Origin: DASWJZ01 sp963739005
Lineage (GTDB): Bacteria > Pseudomonadota > Alphaproteobacteria > Rhizobiales > Afifellaceae
Direction: 5' to 3'
DNA length: 64,000 nucleotides
Assembly (NCBI GenBank): GCA_963739005.1
Contig: CAVTYQ010000002.1
Coordinates: 1,178,001 to 1,242,000 of the forward strand
The position numbers and the translations under genes are program-made. The notes beneath the pieces are model-generated. The model was given only the letters and a program-made list of their open reading frames with translations, had not been told where the DNA came from and searched no databases. Every line of letters begins with the position of its first letter. The first letter of the stretch is position 1. This document shows, piece by piece, positions 45,705 through 57,310 of this stretch.

Positions 45705-46826
45705 ATGTCGGAGGACCAGCCGCAGCGTCGCCCAGCCAATCCGAAAGGGGGGCGCCCGCTCCGTCGCGGCTGGACCACCGGCGCCTGCGCGACAGCCGCC
45801 GCCAAGGCGGCGTTTCAGGCGCTCCTCACGGGAGAATTCCCCGATCCGGTGACAATCCGCCTGCCGCGCGGCGAGACGCCAGCATTCGCGCTCGCACGCA
45901 ACGCGACCGGCGACGGCTTCGCACAAGCGAGCGTCATCAAGGACGCGGGCGATGATCCCGACGTGACGCATCAGGCCGAGATCGTCGCCACGGTGCGCCG
46001 CCTTCCGTCGGATACCGGCGTGCGCTTCAAGGCGGGCGCAGGCGTCGGCACGGTGACGCTTCCCGGCCTTCCGATCCCGCCGGGCGAGCCGGCGATCAAC
46101 CCGGTGCCGCGCAGGATGATGACGGAGGCGATCGAAGACGTGGCGAAGGCGTATGGCGCAACGCCCGATGCGGAGCTCGAGATTTCAATTCCGGGCGGCG
46201 AGGCGCTCGCAGCGAAGACCTGGAACCCACGGCTTGGGATCGTCGGCGGATTGTCGATCCTCGGCACGACCGGCATCGTCGTCCCCTTCTCCTGCGCCGC
46301 CTGGATTCATTCGATCCATCGCGGCATCGACGTCGCCCGCGCGGCGGGGCTCGACCATGTCGCCGGCTCGACCGGCAACACGTCGGAGGCGGCGGTGAAA
46401 GCGCGCTACGCTCTTCCCGACATCGCGCTCCTCGACATGGGCGATTTCGCCGGCGGGCTGCTCAAATATCTCCGCGAGCATCCGATCGAAAAACTCACCA
46501 TCGCCGGCGGCTTCGGCAAGCTGGCAAAGCTCGCGAACGGGGCGCTCGATCTTCACTCCTCACGCTCGGAAGTTGACCGAAGCTTCCTTGCGAGCCTCGC
46601 GCGACGCGCAGGCGCGAGCGATGCGGTCGCTTCAGCAATCGAAAATGCCAACACTGCTGCCGAAGCATCAAATCTCGCCGAGGAGAGCGGCGTCCCGCTT
46701 GCGGCACACGTCGCCGAGCGCGCGCGGCTGACGGCGAAGGAAACGCTCGGCGCGGCACCCGTTTCTGTGAATGTGCTTGTCGTCGGCCGCAGCGGAGAAA
46801 TCCTGGCGGAGACCGGCCATGGCTAA
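45705..46826 (+). CDS. cbiD: Cobalt-precorrin-5B C1-methyltransferase
   Basis: CbiD, 373 residues, the C1 methyltransferase of the oxygen-independent route (replaces CobF). The N-terminus has RRGWTTGACATAAAKAA; also GAGVGTVTLPGLPIPPGEPAINP, GLSILGTTGIVVPFSCAAW and VAGSTGNTSEAAVKA. AGGAG lies just upstream of the ATG. It overlaps cobK by 8 nt. Its presence with CbiG argues for the early-cobalt pathway. Confidence 0.95.
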   Translation: MSEDQPQRRPANPKGGRPLRRGWTTGACATAAAKAAFQALLTGEFPDPVTIRLPRGETPAFALARNATGDGFAQASVIKDAGDDPDVTHQAEIVATVRRLPSDTGVRFKAGAGVGTVTLPGLPIPPGEPAINPVPRRMMTEAIEDVAKAYGATPDAELEISIPGGEALAAKTWNPRLGIVGGLSILGTTGIVVPFSCAAWIHSIHRGIDVARAAGLDHVAGSTGNTSEAAVKARYALPDIALLDMGDFAGGLLKYLREHPIEKLTIAGGFGKLAKLANGALDLHSSRSEVDRSFLASLARRAGASDAVASAIENANTAAEASNLAEESGVPLAAHVAERARLTAKETLGAAPVSVNVLVVGRSGEILAETGHG

Positions 46827-47562
46827 GCTCCTGGTGCTGGGCGGCACAGCGGAGGCGGCGGAGCTGACGGCGAGGCTCGCCGGCGACGACCGGCTCGAAA
46901 CCGTCACCTCGCTTGCCGGCCTGACACGCCTCCCGAACGTCGGGGGCGGACCGGTCCGCCGCGGCGGCTTCGGCGGTCCGCAGGGGCTCGCCGCGTTCCT
47001 GAAGAACGGCGGCTATGGCGCGCTCGTCGACGCGACGCATCCCTTCGCCGCGCAGATCGCGCGCCATGCGGCGGAAGCAGCGGAGATCGCCACGGTGCCG
47101 CGGGTGAAGCTCGTGCGCCCGCCCTTCGAGCGGACGCCGCAGGACCGCTTCGTGCCGGTCGCGGACATGCAGGCGGCGGCCGCATCGCTGCCTGAAGGTG
47201 CGCGCGTCTTCCTCGCCGCCGGACGACGCGAGCTTGCGCCCTTCGCGGCGCGCTCGGACCTCTGGTGCCTTGTTCGCATGATCGAGCCGCCAACCGCCGG
47301 CGACACGTTGCCGAGCGGCCAGCTGATCCTCGGCCGCCCGCCTACCGATCCGGAAGCCGAGGCCGCGCTCTTCAAGGAACACAAGATCGGCTGGATCGTC
47401 TCGAAGGATTCCGGCGGTCGTGCCGGCGCCAAGATCGAGGCGGCGCGGAGGCTCAAGCTCCCCGTCGTGCTGGTCGAGCGCCCCACCCCGCCCCCCGGTC
47501 CGACGGCCGAAAGCGTCGATACAGTGATCGGCTGGATCGAGAAGACTCTGTTCCGCGGCTGA
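46819..47562 (+). CDS. cobK: Precorrin-6A reductase
   Basis: CobK/CbiJ, NAD(P)H-dependent reduction of (cobalt-)precorrin-6A. 247 residues: LVLGGTAEAAELTARL, VRRGGFGGPQGLAAFL, VDATHPFAAQIARHA, FLAAGRRELAPF and VSKDSGGRAGAKIEAA. The ATG at 46819 lies inside the end of cbiD; the 16 codons upstream of it are not conserved. Confidence 0.95.
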   Translation: MAKLLVLGGTAEAAELTARLAGDDRLETVTSLAGLTRLPNVGGGPVRRGGFGGPQGLAAFLKNGGYGALVDATHPFAAQIARHAAEAAEIATVPRVKLVRPPFERTPQDRFVPVADMQAAAASLPEGARVFLAAGRRELAPFAARSDLWCLVRMIEPPTAGDTLPSGQLILGRPPTDPEAEAALFKEHKIGWIVSKDSGGRAGAKIEAARRLKLPVVLVERPTPPPGPTAESVDTVIGWIEKTLFRG

Positions 47563-47632
47563 TTTCCGGCGCGGACCTCGCTGCGGGCGGGTATGCTCCG
47601 CCTTTGGCGCCCGACACACCGAAGGGGTCACG

Positions 47633-48367
47633 ATGCCCGAGGACCGTTCAGACAGGCTCGCCGTGCTGATCGACGCGGATAATGCATCGTCGCAGATCGC
47701 CGACGGGCTGTTCGACGAAATCGCGAAGATCGGGGAAGCGAGCGTGCGCCGCATCTACGGCGACTTCGCCGGCCAGCACTTGAAGGGATGGACCAAGGTG
47801 CTGCAGCGGCATGCCATCATCCCGCAGCAGCAATTCGCCTACACGACCGGCAAGAACGCATCCGACATCGCGCTTGTCATCGACGCGATGGACCTGCTTC
47901 ACAGCAGCCGCTTCGACGGCTTCTGTCTCGTCTCGTCCGACAGCGACTTCACCCGGCTTGCTGCGCGCATCCGCGAGCAGGGCGTCGACGTCTACGGCTT
48001 CGGCGCACAGAAGACGCCGGAAAGCTTCCGCCAAGCTTGCCGCCGCTTCATCTACACGGAAAACCTTCTGCCCGACGCGCATGCGCAGGACGCCAGTGCC
48101 TCCCTCACCCATCCGCTGCAACGTCCTGACGACGCGACGTCGATCCTCCGCAAGGTAGTCGACCTGATGGACAGCGAGGACGGTTGGGTGCCGCTCTCGG
48201 CGTTCGGGCATCGCCTGGCAAGCCTCGCGCCGGACTTCGATCCACGCACCTATGGCTACAAAAAGCTGAGCGATCTCGTTCGTAAGACCGGCGCCTTCGA
48301 TGTCGAGCAGGCCGAAACAGGTGGCTTGCGCGTCCGCCTCAAGCCTGCGCCGCGCAAGGCGCGCTAG
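47633..48367 (+). CDS. NYN-domain ribonuclease-like protein with OST-HTH/LOTUS domain
   Basis: 244 residues. The N-terminal NYN (PIN-like) domain has acidic residues expected for metal binding: LIDADNAS, KNASDIALVIDAMDL and LVSSDSDFTRLAARI. The C-terminal domain (about 160-235: GWVPLSAFGHRLASL, YGYKKLSDLVRKTGAF) is a LOTUS/OST-HTH RNA-binding fold. The family (LabA/DUF88-like) is presumed to act on RNA; targets are unknown. It stands alone 70 nt after cobK. Confidence 0.9.
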   Translation: MPEDRSDRLAVLIDADNASSQIADGLFDEIAKIGEASVRRIYGDFAGQHLKGWTKVLQRHAIIPQQQFAYTTGKNASDIALVIDAMDLLHSSRFDGFCLVSSDSDFTRLAARIREQGVDVYGFGAQKTPESFRQACRRFIYTENLLPDAHAQDASASLTHPLQRPDDATSILRKVVDLMDSEDGWVPLSAFGHRLASLAPDFDPRTYGYKKLSDLVRKTGAFDVEQAETGGLRVRLKPAPRKAR

Positions 48368-48385
48368 AGAACCTTCGTCGCCTAC

Positions 48386-49120
48386 TCACGCCGCGACCTG
48401 TTCCTTGAGCCCGCGCTTGTCTTGCGCAAGCCAGGTGTCGAGGAAATTCCACAGCCACGCGCGCACCGGCGGGTCGTAGCGGAACCAGCCAGCCATGTGC
48501 TCGGCGCGCCCCTGCGCCTTGGGCAGCTCGAAGCGCGCCGCGCCGCGCACCGTCCAGCGGCAGGCCATGGCGTAGGTGAGCTCGCTGTGGAACTGGATGC
48601 CGAAGGCGGTGTCGTTCACCGAGAACGCCTGGTTCTCAAAAATGTCGCCGCGGGCAAGGAGCGTCGCCTCCCCAGGCAGGTCGAACCCCTCGCGATGCCA
48701 CTGGTAGACCATGCCCGGCCAATCGCCGAGCCTGCGCCCGGCGTCGGTTGCGTGAAGCTGATAGAAGCCGACCTCAGCGCAGCCTTCGCAGTGGCCGCTG
48801 ACGGTGCCGCCGAGATGCTTCACCAGCATCTGCGCGCCGAGACAGACGCCGAGGAACGGCGCCCCTTCTTTCAGCGTGACACCGATCCAGTCGGTTTCCC
48901 TCTTCACGAAGTCGTCGGGGTCGTTGGCGCTCATCGGCCCGCCGAAGATGACTGCGCCGGCATGCGCCTCCATCGTCTCCGGCAGCGGGTCGCCGAAGCG
49001 CGGGCGGCGGATATCGAGATCGAAGCCCTTGACCTTAAGCATCTGCCCGAGCTTTCCGGGGCTCGAATGCTCCTGATGCAGCACGATCAGAATCTTGGCG
49101 GGGTCGGAGACGGCGGTCAT
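48386..49120 (-). CDS. Class I glutamine amidotransferase-like protein
   Basis: 244 residues, GMP-synthase-like amidotransferase fold. The nucleophile Cys is in LGVCLGAQML and the His-Glu pair in IQFHSELT; GAVIFGGPMSANDP precedes. It has no synthetase domain, so its acceptor is unknown; such stand-alone proteins may act as hydrolases of gamma-glutamyl compounds. It is a single gene, convergent with the NYN protein gene. Confidence 0.9.
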   Translation of the reverse strand: MTAVSDPAKILIVLHQEHSSPGKLGQMLKVKGFDLDIRRPRFGDPLPETMEAHAGAVIFGGPMSANDPDDFVKRETDWIGVTLKEGAPFLGVCLGAQMLVKHLGGTVSGHCEGCAEVGFYQLHATDAGRRLGDWPGMVYQWHREGFDLPGEATLLARGDIFENQAFSVNDTAFGIQFHSELTYAMACRWTVRGAARFELPKAQGRAEHMAGWFRYDPPVRAWLWNFLDTWLAQDKRGLKEQVAA

Positions 49121-49163
49121 CTAGGTAGAATGCAAGGCCAATTGCTGCGGCGCAACAGACGAA

Positions 49164-49640
49164 TCAGTCGCTATTGTCATCGCCCGCCAATTTATTTTCC
49201 GCAACGCGCCTCTTCATCGCAATTCGGTCCCGGCGGTTAACGGCGAGAAGCTCGGCGACGCGCCAGATCAGGTTTTCCTCGAACTCGTGGCTTGTCCCGT
49301 CCGCGTAGGCCATCTCCCAGAGGTTCTCCACCACGCGGATGCGTTCGTCCTCGCTCATGCGGCTCTTGAGGACGCTGGTGAAGCGGTAGAGGTCGACCGC
49401 CTCCGCCTCCGCGGCGGTTGCATCCGCGATCAGAAGATCGAGCGCCTCCCCGGAAAGATCGAAGTTCCGGGCCAGGAGATCGCGGAGCTTGGTGCGCTCC
49501 TCGTCGCTCGTCACCCCGTCGATGGCCACCGCGTGGACGAGGAGCGCCGCCAGCGCGAGCCGCGTGTCGCTCGGGGGAAAATGGCTCGCTGCCTCTTCGG
49601 TGCCGAGCCGGCGGATGAAGTCGCGCAAAGCGCCGAGCAT
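49164..49640 (-). CDS. TerB-family protein
   Basis: 158 residues, all-helical TerB fold named after tellurite resistance: LAALLVHAVAIDGVTSDEER, VENLWEMAYADGTSHEFEEN and LIWRVAELLAV. The acidic loops (DGVTSDEE and DGTSHEFEE) form the usual metal-binding sites. It has no Ter operon neighbours, so a housekeeping or membrane-stress role is as likely as tellurite resistance. Confidence 0.9.
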   Translation of the reverse strand: MLGALRDFIRRLGTEEAASHFPPSDTRLALAALLVHAVAIDGVTSDEERTKLRDLLARNFDLSGEALDLLIADATAAEAEAVDLYRFTSVLKSRMSEDERIRVVENLWEMAYADGTSHEFEENLIWRVAELLAVNRRDRIAMKRRVAENKLAGDDNSD

Positions 49641-49744
49641 ATGTCCTCCTGGCCCGACAAATAGGCGAGAACGCTAAAGATTTCACCCCGTCCTCGTGTC
49701 GCGCCCCATGGCGAACTGAAAGCCTCCCCTCTAGAAGCGGGCGC

Positions 49745-51160
49745 ATGAGCGATCTCGCCATTGAAAGCGCCGGCAGGCGGCAGGCGTGGCTGGACGAGGT
49801 CCGCGCCACGTTGGCGCTGGCGTGGCCGCTCATCCTCACCAATCTCCTGCAGATCGCGCTCACCACCACCGACGTCATCATGATGGGTCGGCTCGGCCCC
49901 GATGCGCTCGCCGCCGGCGTGCTTGGCGCAAACTTCTTCTTCGCCTTCGTCATTTTCGGCATCGGGCTGGTCTCCGCGGTCGCACCGATGGTCGCGCGCG
50001 AGCGCGGCCTCCGCAGCTACGCGGTCCGTGACGTCCGCCGCACCGTGCGCCAGGGCCTGTGGAGCGCGGTCGCGATCGCAATCCCCGTCTGGACGATCCT
50101 CTGGTTTGCGAAGCCGATCCTGCTTGCCCTTGGCCAGGAGCCCGATATCGCCGCCGCTGCGGCGCGCTATCTCTCGACGCTTCAATGGGCCTACCTGCCC
50201 TTCCTCGGCTACATCACCATGCGCAACTTCATCGCCGCGGTGGAGCGCCCGCTTTGGGGACTCTGGGCCGGCGGGATCGGCTTCGTGGCGAACGCGCTCG
50301 GGGCCTGGTGCCTGATCTTCGGCGAGCTCGGCTTTCCGCGGCTCGAGCTTCTCGGCGCCGGCATTGCCACGACCCTGTCGTCGACGGCGATGTTCGGCGT
50401 GCTGGCGCTTGTCGCAACCTTCGACCGGAGATTTCGTCGCTACCACATCTTCGGCCGCTTCTGGCGGCCGGACTGGCGGCGCTTCCGCCAGCTCTGGGCG
50501 CTCGGACTTCCGATTGCGGTGACGCTCGTCTTCGAGGTGTCGATTTTCAATGCCGCCGTCATCCTGATGGGACTCATCGGGAAGACCGCGCTCGCCGCCC
50601 ATTCGATCGCGATCCAGATCGCCTCCGTCGCCTTCATGGTGCCGCTCGGCTTCGGGCAGGCGGTGACGGTGCGCGTCGGCCGCGCCTATGGCGCCGGCGA
50701 TCGCGCCGCGATCACACGCGCCGGCTGGACGGCGTTCGCGATGGGCGTCGGCTTCATGGCGGTGACCGCGAGCCTCATGCTCTTCGCGCCGCATCTCCTC
50801 ATCGCCGCGTTCCTCGATACTGACGCGCCGGCGAACCTGCCGGTCGTCGAGCTTGCGGTGACGTTCCTCGCGATCGCGGCGGTCTTTCAACTCGTCGACG
50901 GCGCACAGGCCGTCGGCTCAGGCATGCTCCGCGGCCTGCACGACACGCGCGTACCGATGTTTCTTGCCGGGCTCGGCTATTGGGGGATCGGATTCCCACT
51001 TGGCGTGGTGCTGGGCTTTCCGCTGAAGCTCGGCGGCGCCGGCGTATGGATAGGGCTCGCCTCCGGCCTCGCCGTCGTCGCGGTGCTGATGACGACGCGC
51101 TGGGTCATGCGCGAGCGCCTTGGGCTGATCGGTCCGGCGAAAACGGCCGAAATCCGGTGA
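49745..51160 (+). CDS. MATE-family multidrug efflux transporter
   Basis: 471 residues with about 12 membrane helices in two homologous halves: LAWPLILTNLLQIALTTTDV near the start and LGLPIAVTLVFEVSIF at about 250, each starting a half. It uses Na+ or H+ to export cationic drugs. It is divergent from the TerB gene and followed 24 nt later by a potassium channel gene. Confidence 0.93.
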   Translation: MSDLAIESAGRRQAWLDEVRATLALAWPLILTNLLQIALTTTDVIMMGRLGPDALAAGVLGANFFFAFVIFGIGLVSAVAPMVARERGLRSYAVRDVRRTVRQGLWSAVAIAIPVWTILWFAKPILLALGQEPDIAAAAARYLSTLQWAYLPFLGYITMRNFIAAVERPLWGLWAGGIGFVANALGAWCLIFGELGFPRLELLGAGIATTLSSTAMFGVLALVATFDRRFRRYHIFGRFWRPDWRRFRQLWALGLPIAVTLVFEVSIFNAAVILMGLIGKTALAAHSIAIQIASVAFMVPLGFGQAVTVRVGRAYGAGDRAAITRAGWTAFAMGVGFMAVTASLMLFAPHLLIAAFLDTDAPANLPVVELAVTFLAIAAVFQLVDGAQAVGSGMLRGLHDTRVPMFLAGLGYWGIGFPLGVVLGFPLKLGGAGVWIGLASGLAVVAVLMTTRWVMRERLGLIGPAKTAEIR

Positions 51161-51184
51161 CAAGAGCGGACCGGCCGCCACATA

Positions 51185-52330
51185 ATGCGCGAAAAGGGGC
51201 TTTCGAACGCGATGGTCGGGGCGGAAAATTCCCCTGCTGAGAAGCCGGCCGCAGCCGGCATCCATAGGCTTTTCGCCCGCTCCGGCGCCATGGCCACGGG
51301 CGAGCGGCTGCTCGTTCTCGTCGGGATCGGCGCTGTCCTGATCGGCACGCTGCCCGGGCTTACCGGATTCCAGGACACGCTGCTCACAATCCTTTGCGTC
51401 GTGATCGCGCTGGCCTTCGCCGGAATCTACGCTCTGCTCCTGTGGTCGGCCGAAAATCGCCGGCGTCACGCGCGCTCGCTTTACGCGATCATCGATCTTC
51501 TCGCGGCGCTCCCCGTCCCGCTCGCCCTCCTCCTCGGCATGTCGGCGCCGAATGCGCGGCTCTTCGGCATGCTCTGGGCGCTGAAGCTGATCCACCTCAA
51601 TCCCGCCTTCGCGATGCTATGGCGCGTGCTCCGCAACGAGCGGCAGCCGCTCTTGAGCGTGACCACCGCCTTCGTCGTCGTCACGCTCTTTGCGTCCACG
51701 ATCGCCTTCGTTGTCGAGCGCAATGCGCAGCCGGACGCGTTCGGGAGCGTGCCGGCGGCGCTCTGGTGGGCGGTGACGACGATCACCACCACCGGCTACG
51801 GCGACAAGATTCCGGTTACCTTCGTCGGCCGCATTCTCGGCGGCGCGGTGATGGTCGCCGGCATCGGCCTCTTCGCGTTGTGGGCCGGCATCCTCGCAAG
51901 CGGCTTCGCGGCGGAGCTGAGACGCCGGGAGTTCCTGGAGAGCTGGGACCTCGTGGTGCGGCTCCCGCTTTTCCGCAATCTTGGCGCAGGCGCGCTTGCC
52001 GAGATCGCCCGCCTGCTGAAGGTTCAGAATCACAGCGCCAAGTCCGTGATCGTGCGCACCGGGCAACCGGGCGACAGCATGTATTTCATCGCCGAGGGCG
52101 AGGTCGAGGTTCATGCCGGAGCCGCGAGGGTGCGCCTGAAGCCCGGCCAGTTCTTCGGCGAGGCGGCGCTCATTACGGGCGGGCCGCGGAACGCAACCGT
52201 TGTCGCCGCCGGGCCGGCGCGGCTCCTGAGGCTGGACGTGATCGAGTTCCGCGAGCTGGCGTCGCGGCAGCCCGAACTCCTCACCATCATCCAGGCCGAG
52301 GCCGCGCACCGCGCGGCAAAACCCACCTGA
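51185..52330 (+). CDS. Cyclic-nucleotide-gated potassium channel (MloK1 type)
   Basis: 381 residues: six membrane helices, the K+ selectivity filter TTTGYGD in the pore (about 198-204), and a C-terminal cyclic-nucleotide-binding domain (about 260-370) with GQFFGEAALITGGPRNATV. The S4 helix has few charges, as in voltage-insensitive MloK1 of Mesorhizobium. ATGs at 51185, 51212 and 51290 are all possible starts. It probably sets K+ conductance in response to cAMP. Confidence 0.92.
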   Translation: MREKGLSNAMVGAENSPAEKPAAAGIHRLFARSGAMATGERLLVLVGIGAVLIGTLPGLTGFQDTLLTILCVVIALAFAGIYALLLWSAENRRRHARSLYAIIDLLAALPVPLALLLGMSAPNARLFGMLWALKLIHLNPAFAMLWRVLRNERQPLLSVTTAFVVVTLFASTIAFVVERNAQPDAFGSVPAALWWAVTTITTTGYGDKIPVTFVGRILGGAVMVAGIGLFALWAGILASGFAAELRRREFLESWDLVVRLPLFRNLGAGALAEIARLLKVQNHSAKSVIVRTGQPGDSMYFIAEGEVEVHAGAARVRLKPGQFFGEAALITGGPRNATVVAAGPARLLRLDVIEFRELASRQPELLTIIQAEAAHRAAKPT

Positions 52331-52485
52331 GCCCGCCCGCCGCGCGGCACGCAGCTTGCATCGGTTCCACCAGTCAAGTCGCCGCGCCGCCCAGGAGATC
52401 GCACCCGGAGCCCGTTGTGCTGACTAAGATTTCGGCATATCGCGCCCTGGTTTGTGCAGGGCTCTTGGACTAGACCGCGCGGGCC

Positions 52486-54987
<2,502 letters not shown>

Positions 54988-55310
54988 AGGTTAGCCGGCT
55001 TTCAAAGGGCGAAACGCCGCAGGCATCTAAAAAGCCCGCTTCCAGCGCAGTTTCAGGCCTGCTAGGCAGAGCGCGCGCCTGAAACCGTGCGGCCTCCGGG
55101 CCGTTCCTAACAGGTGAAAAAAGGGCAAAAGGCTCCGATAATTGTCGGAAGCACAGCTGTTTACGGTGTGGCCTCCGCGCACTTCCCAACCCTGCAGATT
55201 GGCGTCATGGTTAAGCTGCGGCGGGACTTTCTGGACGGCTTCAAGCCCGTGGGGAGCGGCTTGAGGCGCTGCTTTGTCTGATCCCCGACCTAATTATCGT
55301 GAGTTGACGT
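54988..55310. other. Intergenic region between glgP and dxs
   Basis: 323 bases. It holds a hairpin with arms TTTCAGGC (55051-55058) and GCCTGAAA (55077-55084), a possible terminator-like structure for glgP although no T-tract follows. The rest probably carries the dxs promoter; TAATTATCGTGAGTTGACG just before dxs is AT-rich, but no clear -35/-10 pair is visible. Confidence 0.4.
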
Positions 55311-57227
55311 ATGCCCGTTTCGACCCCGCTCCTGGATACCATTCGCACGCCCGACGACCTTCGCCGTCTTCCCGAGACGGAGTTGGCGCAGGTCGCCGAC
55401 GAGTTGCGGGCGGAAACCATCGACGCCGTCTCCGTCACCGGCGGCCATCTCGGCGCCGGCCTGGGCGTCATCGAGCTCACCGTCGCGCTCCACTACGTCT
55501 TCGATACCCCGCGCGACCGCCTGATCTGGGACGTCGGTCATCAGGCCTATCCGCACAAGATATTGACCAGCCGGCGCGAGCGCATCCGCACCCTCCGGCA
55601 GGGGAACGGGCTTTCCGGATTCACCAAGCGCGCGGAGAGCCATTACGACCCCTTCGGCGCGGCGCATTCCTCGACCTCGATCTCGGCCGGGCTCGGCATG
55701 GCGACGGCGCGCGACCTTTCCGGCGGCACCAACAACGTCATCGCCGTGATCGGCGACGGCGCGATGTCGGCCGGCATGGCCTACGAGGCGCTGAACAACG
55801 CCGGCGCCATGCAGTCGCGCCTGATCGTGATCCTGAACGACAACAACATGTCGATCGCCCCGCCGGTCGGGGCGATGGCGGCCTATCTGGCGCGGCTTTT
55901 CTCCGGGCGCACCTACCGCTCGCTCCGCGAGATCGGCCGGCAGCTCGCCAAGCGGCTGCCGAAGGCGCTCGAGATCGGCGCGGTTCGGGCAGAGGAATTC
56001 GCCCGCGGCATGGTCACCGGCGGCACGCTCTTCGAGGAGCTCGGCTTCTATTATATCGGCCCGATCGACGGGCATAACCTGAAGCACCTGCTGCCGGTGC
56101 TCCAGAACGTGCGCGACGCGAAGAACGGCCCGATCATCGTCCATGTGCGGACGCAGAAGGGCAAAGGCTACGCGCCGGCCGAGAACTCCGCCGACAAGTA
56201 CCACGGCGTCGTCGCTTTCGACGTGATCACCGGCGCGCAGGCGAAGCCGAAAGCGAATGCTCCCGCCTACACCAAGGTATTCGGTGAGAGCCTGGTCAAG
56301 GAGGCGGAGAAGGACGAGCGCATCGTCGCCATAACCGCCGCGATGCCCTCCGGCACCGGCGTCGACCTCTTCGCCAAGCGGTTCCCGGCGCGGGCTTTCG
56401 ACGTCGGTATCGCCGAGCAGCACGCCGTCACCTTCGCCGCCGGATTGGCGACGGAAGGCTACAAGCCGTTCTGCGCCATCTACTCGACCTTCCTGCAGCG
56501 CGCTTACGATCAGGTCGTTCACGACGTCGCCATCCAGAACCTGCCGGTCCGCTTCGCGATGGACCGCGCCGGCCTGGTCGGCGCCGACGGACCGACGCAT
56601 GCCGGCTCCTTCGATCTCGCTTATCTCGGCTGCCTGCCGAACTTCATGATCATGGCTGCCGCCGACGAGGCCGACCTCGTCCACATGGTGGCGACGGCGG
56701 CGGCGCACGATTCCGGGCCGAGCGCCCTTCGCTATCCGCGCGGCGAAGGTGTCGGCGTCGACATGCCGGAGATCGGCGTGCCGCTCGAGATCGGTCGCGG
56801 GCGCATCGTTCGCGAAGGCAACCATGTCGCGCTCCTGTCGCTCGGCACGCGCCTCACCGAGGCGCTGAAGGCCGCTGAGGAGCTCGAAGCACGCGGCCTT
56901 TCGACGACCATCGCCGACGCACGCTTCATGAAACCGCTCGACGAGGACCTGATCCTTCGCTTGGCGCGCGAGCACGAGCTGTTGATCACGATTGAGGAAG
57001 GCGCCGTCGGCGGCTTCGGCAGCCACGTGATGCAACTCCTCGCCGATCGCGGGGCGCTCGACCATGGCCTGAAGTTCCGCTCGATGGTCTTGCCCGACGT
57101 CTTCATCGACCACGACAAGCCGGACCGCATGTACGCGCGAGCGGGGCTCGATTCCGCGGCAATCATCGCCAAGGTCTTCGAGGTTCTGCAGCAGGACGCC
57201 GGCGCAAGGAGAACGCGGCGCGCTTGA
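55311..57227 (+). CDS. dxs: 1-Deoxy-D-xylulose-5-phosphate synthase
   Basis: First enzyme of the MEP isoprenoid route: pyruvate plus glyceraldehyde-3-phosphate to DXP, thiamine-PP dependent. 638 residues, with TGGHLGAGLGVIELTVALHY, the TPP motif GDGAMSAGMAYEALNNAG, FGESLVKEAEKDERIVAITAAMPSG (core EAEKDERIVAITAAM) and RAGLVGADGPTHAG. It is 83 nt upstream of hpnB, so it feeds precursor to squalene and hopanoids. Confidence 0.96.
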   Translation: MPVSTPLLDTIRTPDDLRRLPETELAQVADELRAETIDAVSVTGGHLGAGLGVIELTVALHYVFDTPRDRLIWDVGHQAYPHKILTSRRERIRTLRQGNGLSGFTKRAESHYDPFGAAHSSTSISAGLGMATARDLSGGTNNVIAVIGDGAMSAGMAYEALNNAGAMQSRLIVILNDNNMSIAPPVGAMAAYLARLFSGRTYRSLREIGRQLAKRLPKALEIGAVRAEEFARGMVTGGTLFEELGFYYIGPIDGHNLKHLLPVLQNVRDAKNGPIIVHVRTQKGKGYAPAENSADKYHGVVAFDVITGAQAKPKANAPAYTKVFGESLVKEAEKDERIVAITAAMPSGTGVDLFAKRFPARAFDVGIAEQHAVTFAAGLATEGYKPFCAIYSTFLQRAYDQVVHDVAIQNLPVRFAMDRAGLVGADGPTHAGSFDLAYLGCLPNFMIMAAADEADLVHMVATAAAHDSGPSALRYPRGEGVGVDMPEIGVPLEIGRGRIVREGNHVALLSLGTRLTEALKAAEELEARGLSTTIADARFMKPLDEDLILRLAREHELLITIEEGAVGGFGSHVMQLLADRGALDHGLKFRSMVLPDVFIDHDKPDRMYARAGLDSAAIIAKVFEVLQQDAGARRTRRA

Positions 57228-57310
57228 ACGCCGCCCCGCGACGTGATTGGAAGCTCCGCGCGGTTCCTGCGCTGCTTTGACCGGCGAGCGATGATAACGG
57301 GTTTTCTCTT

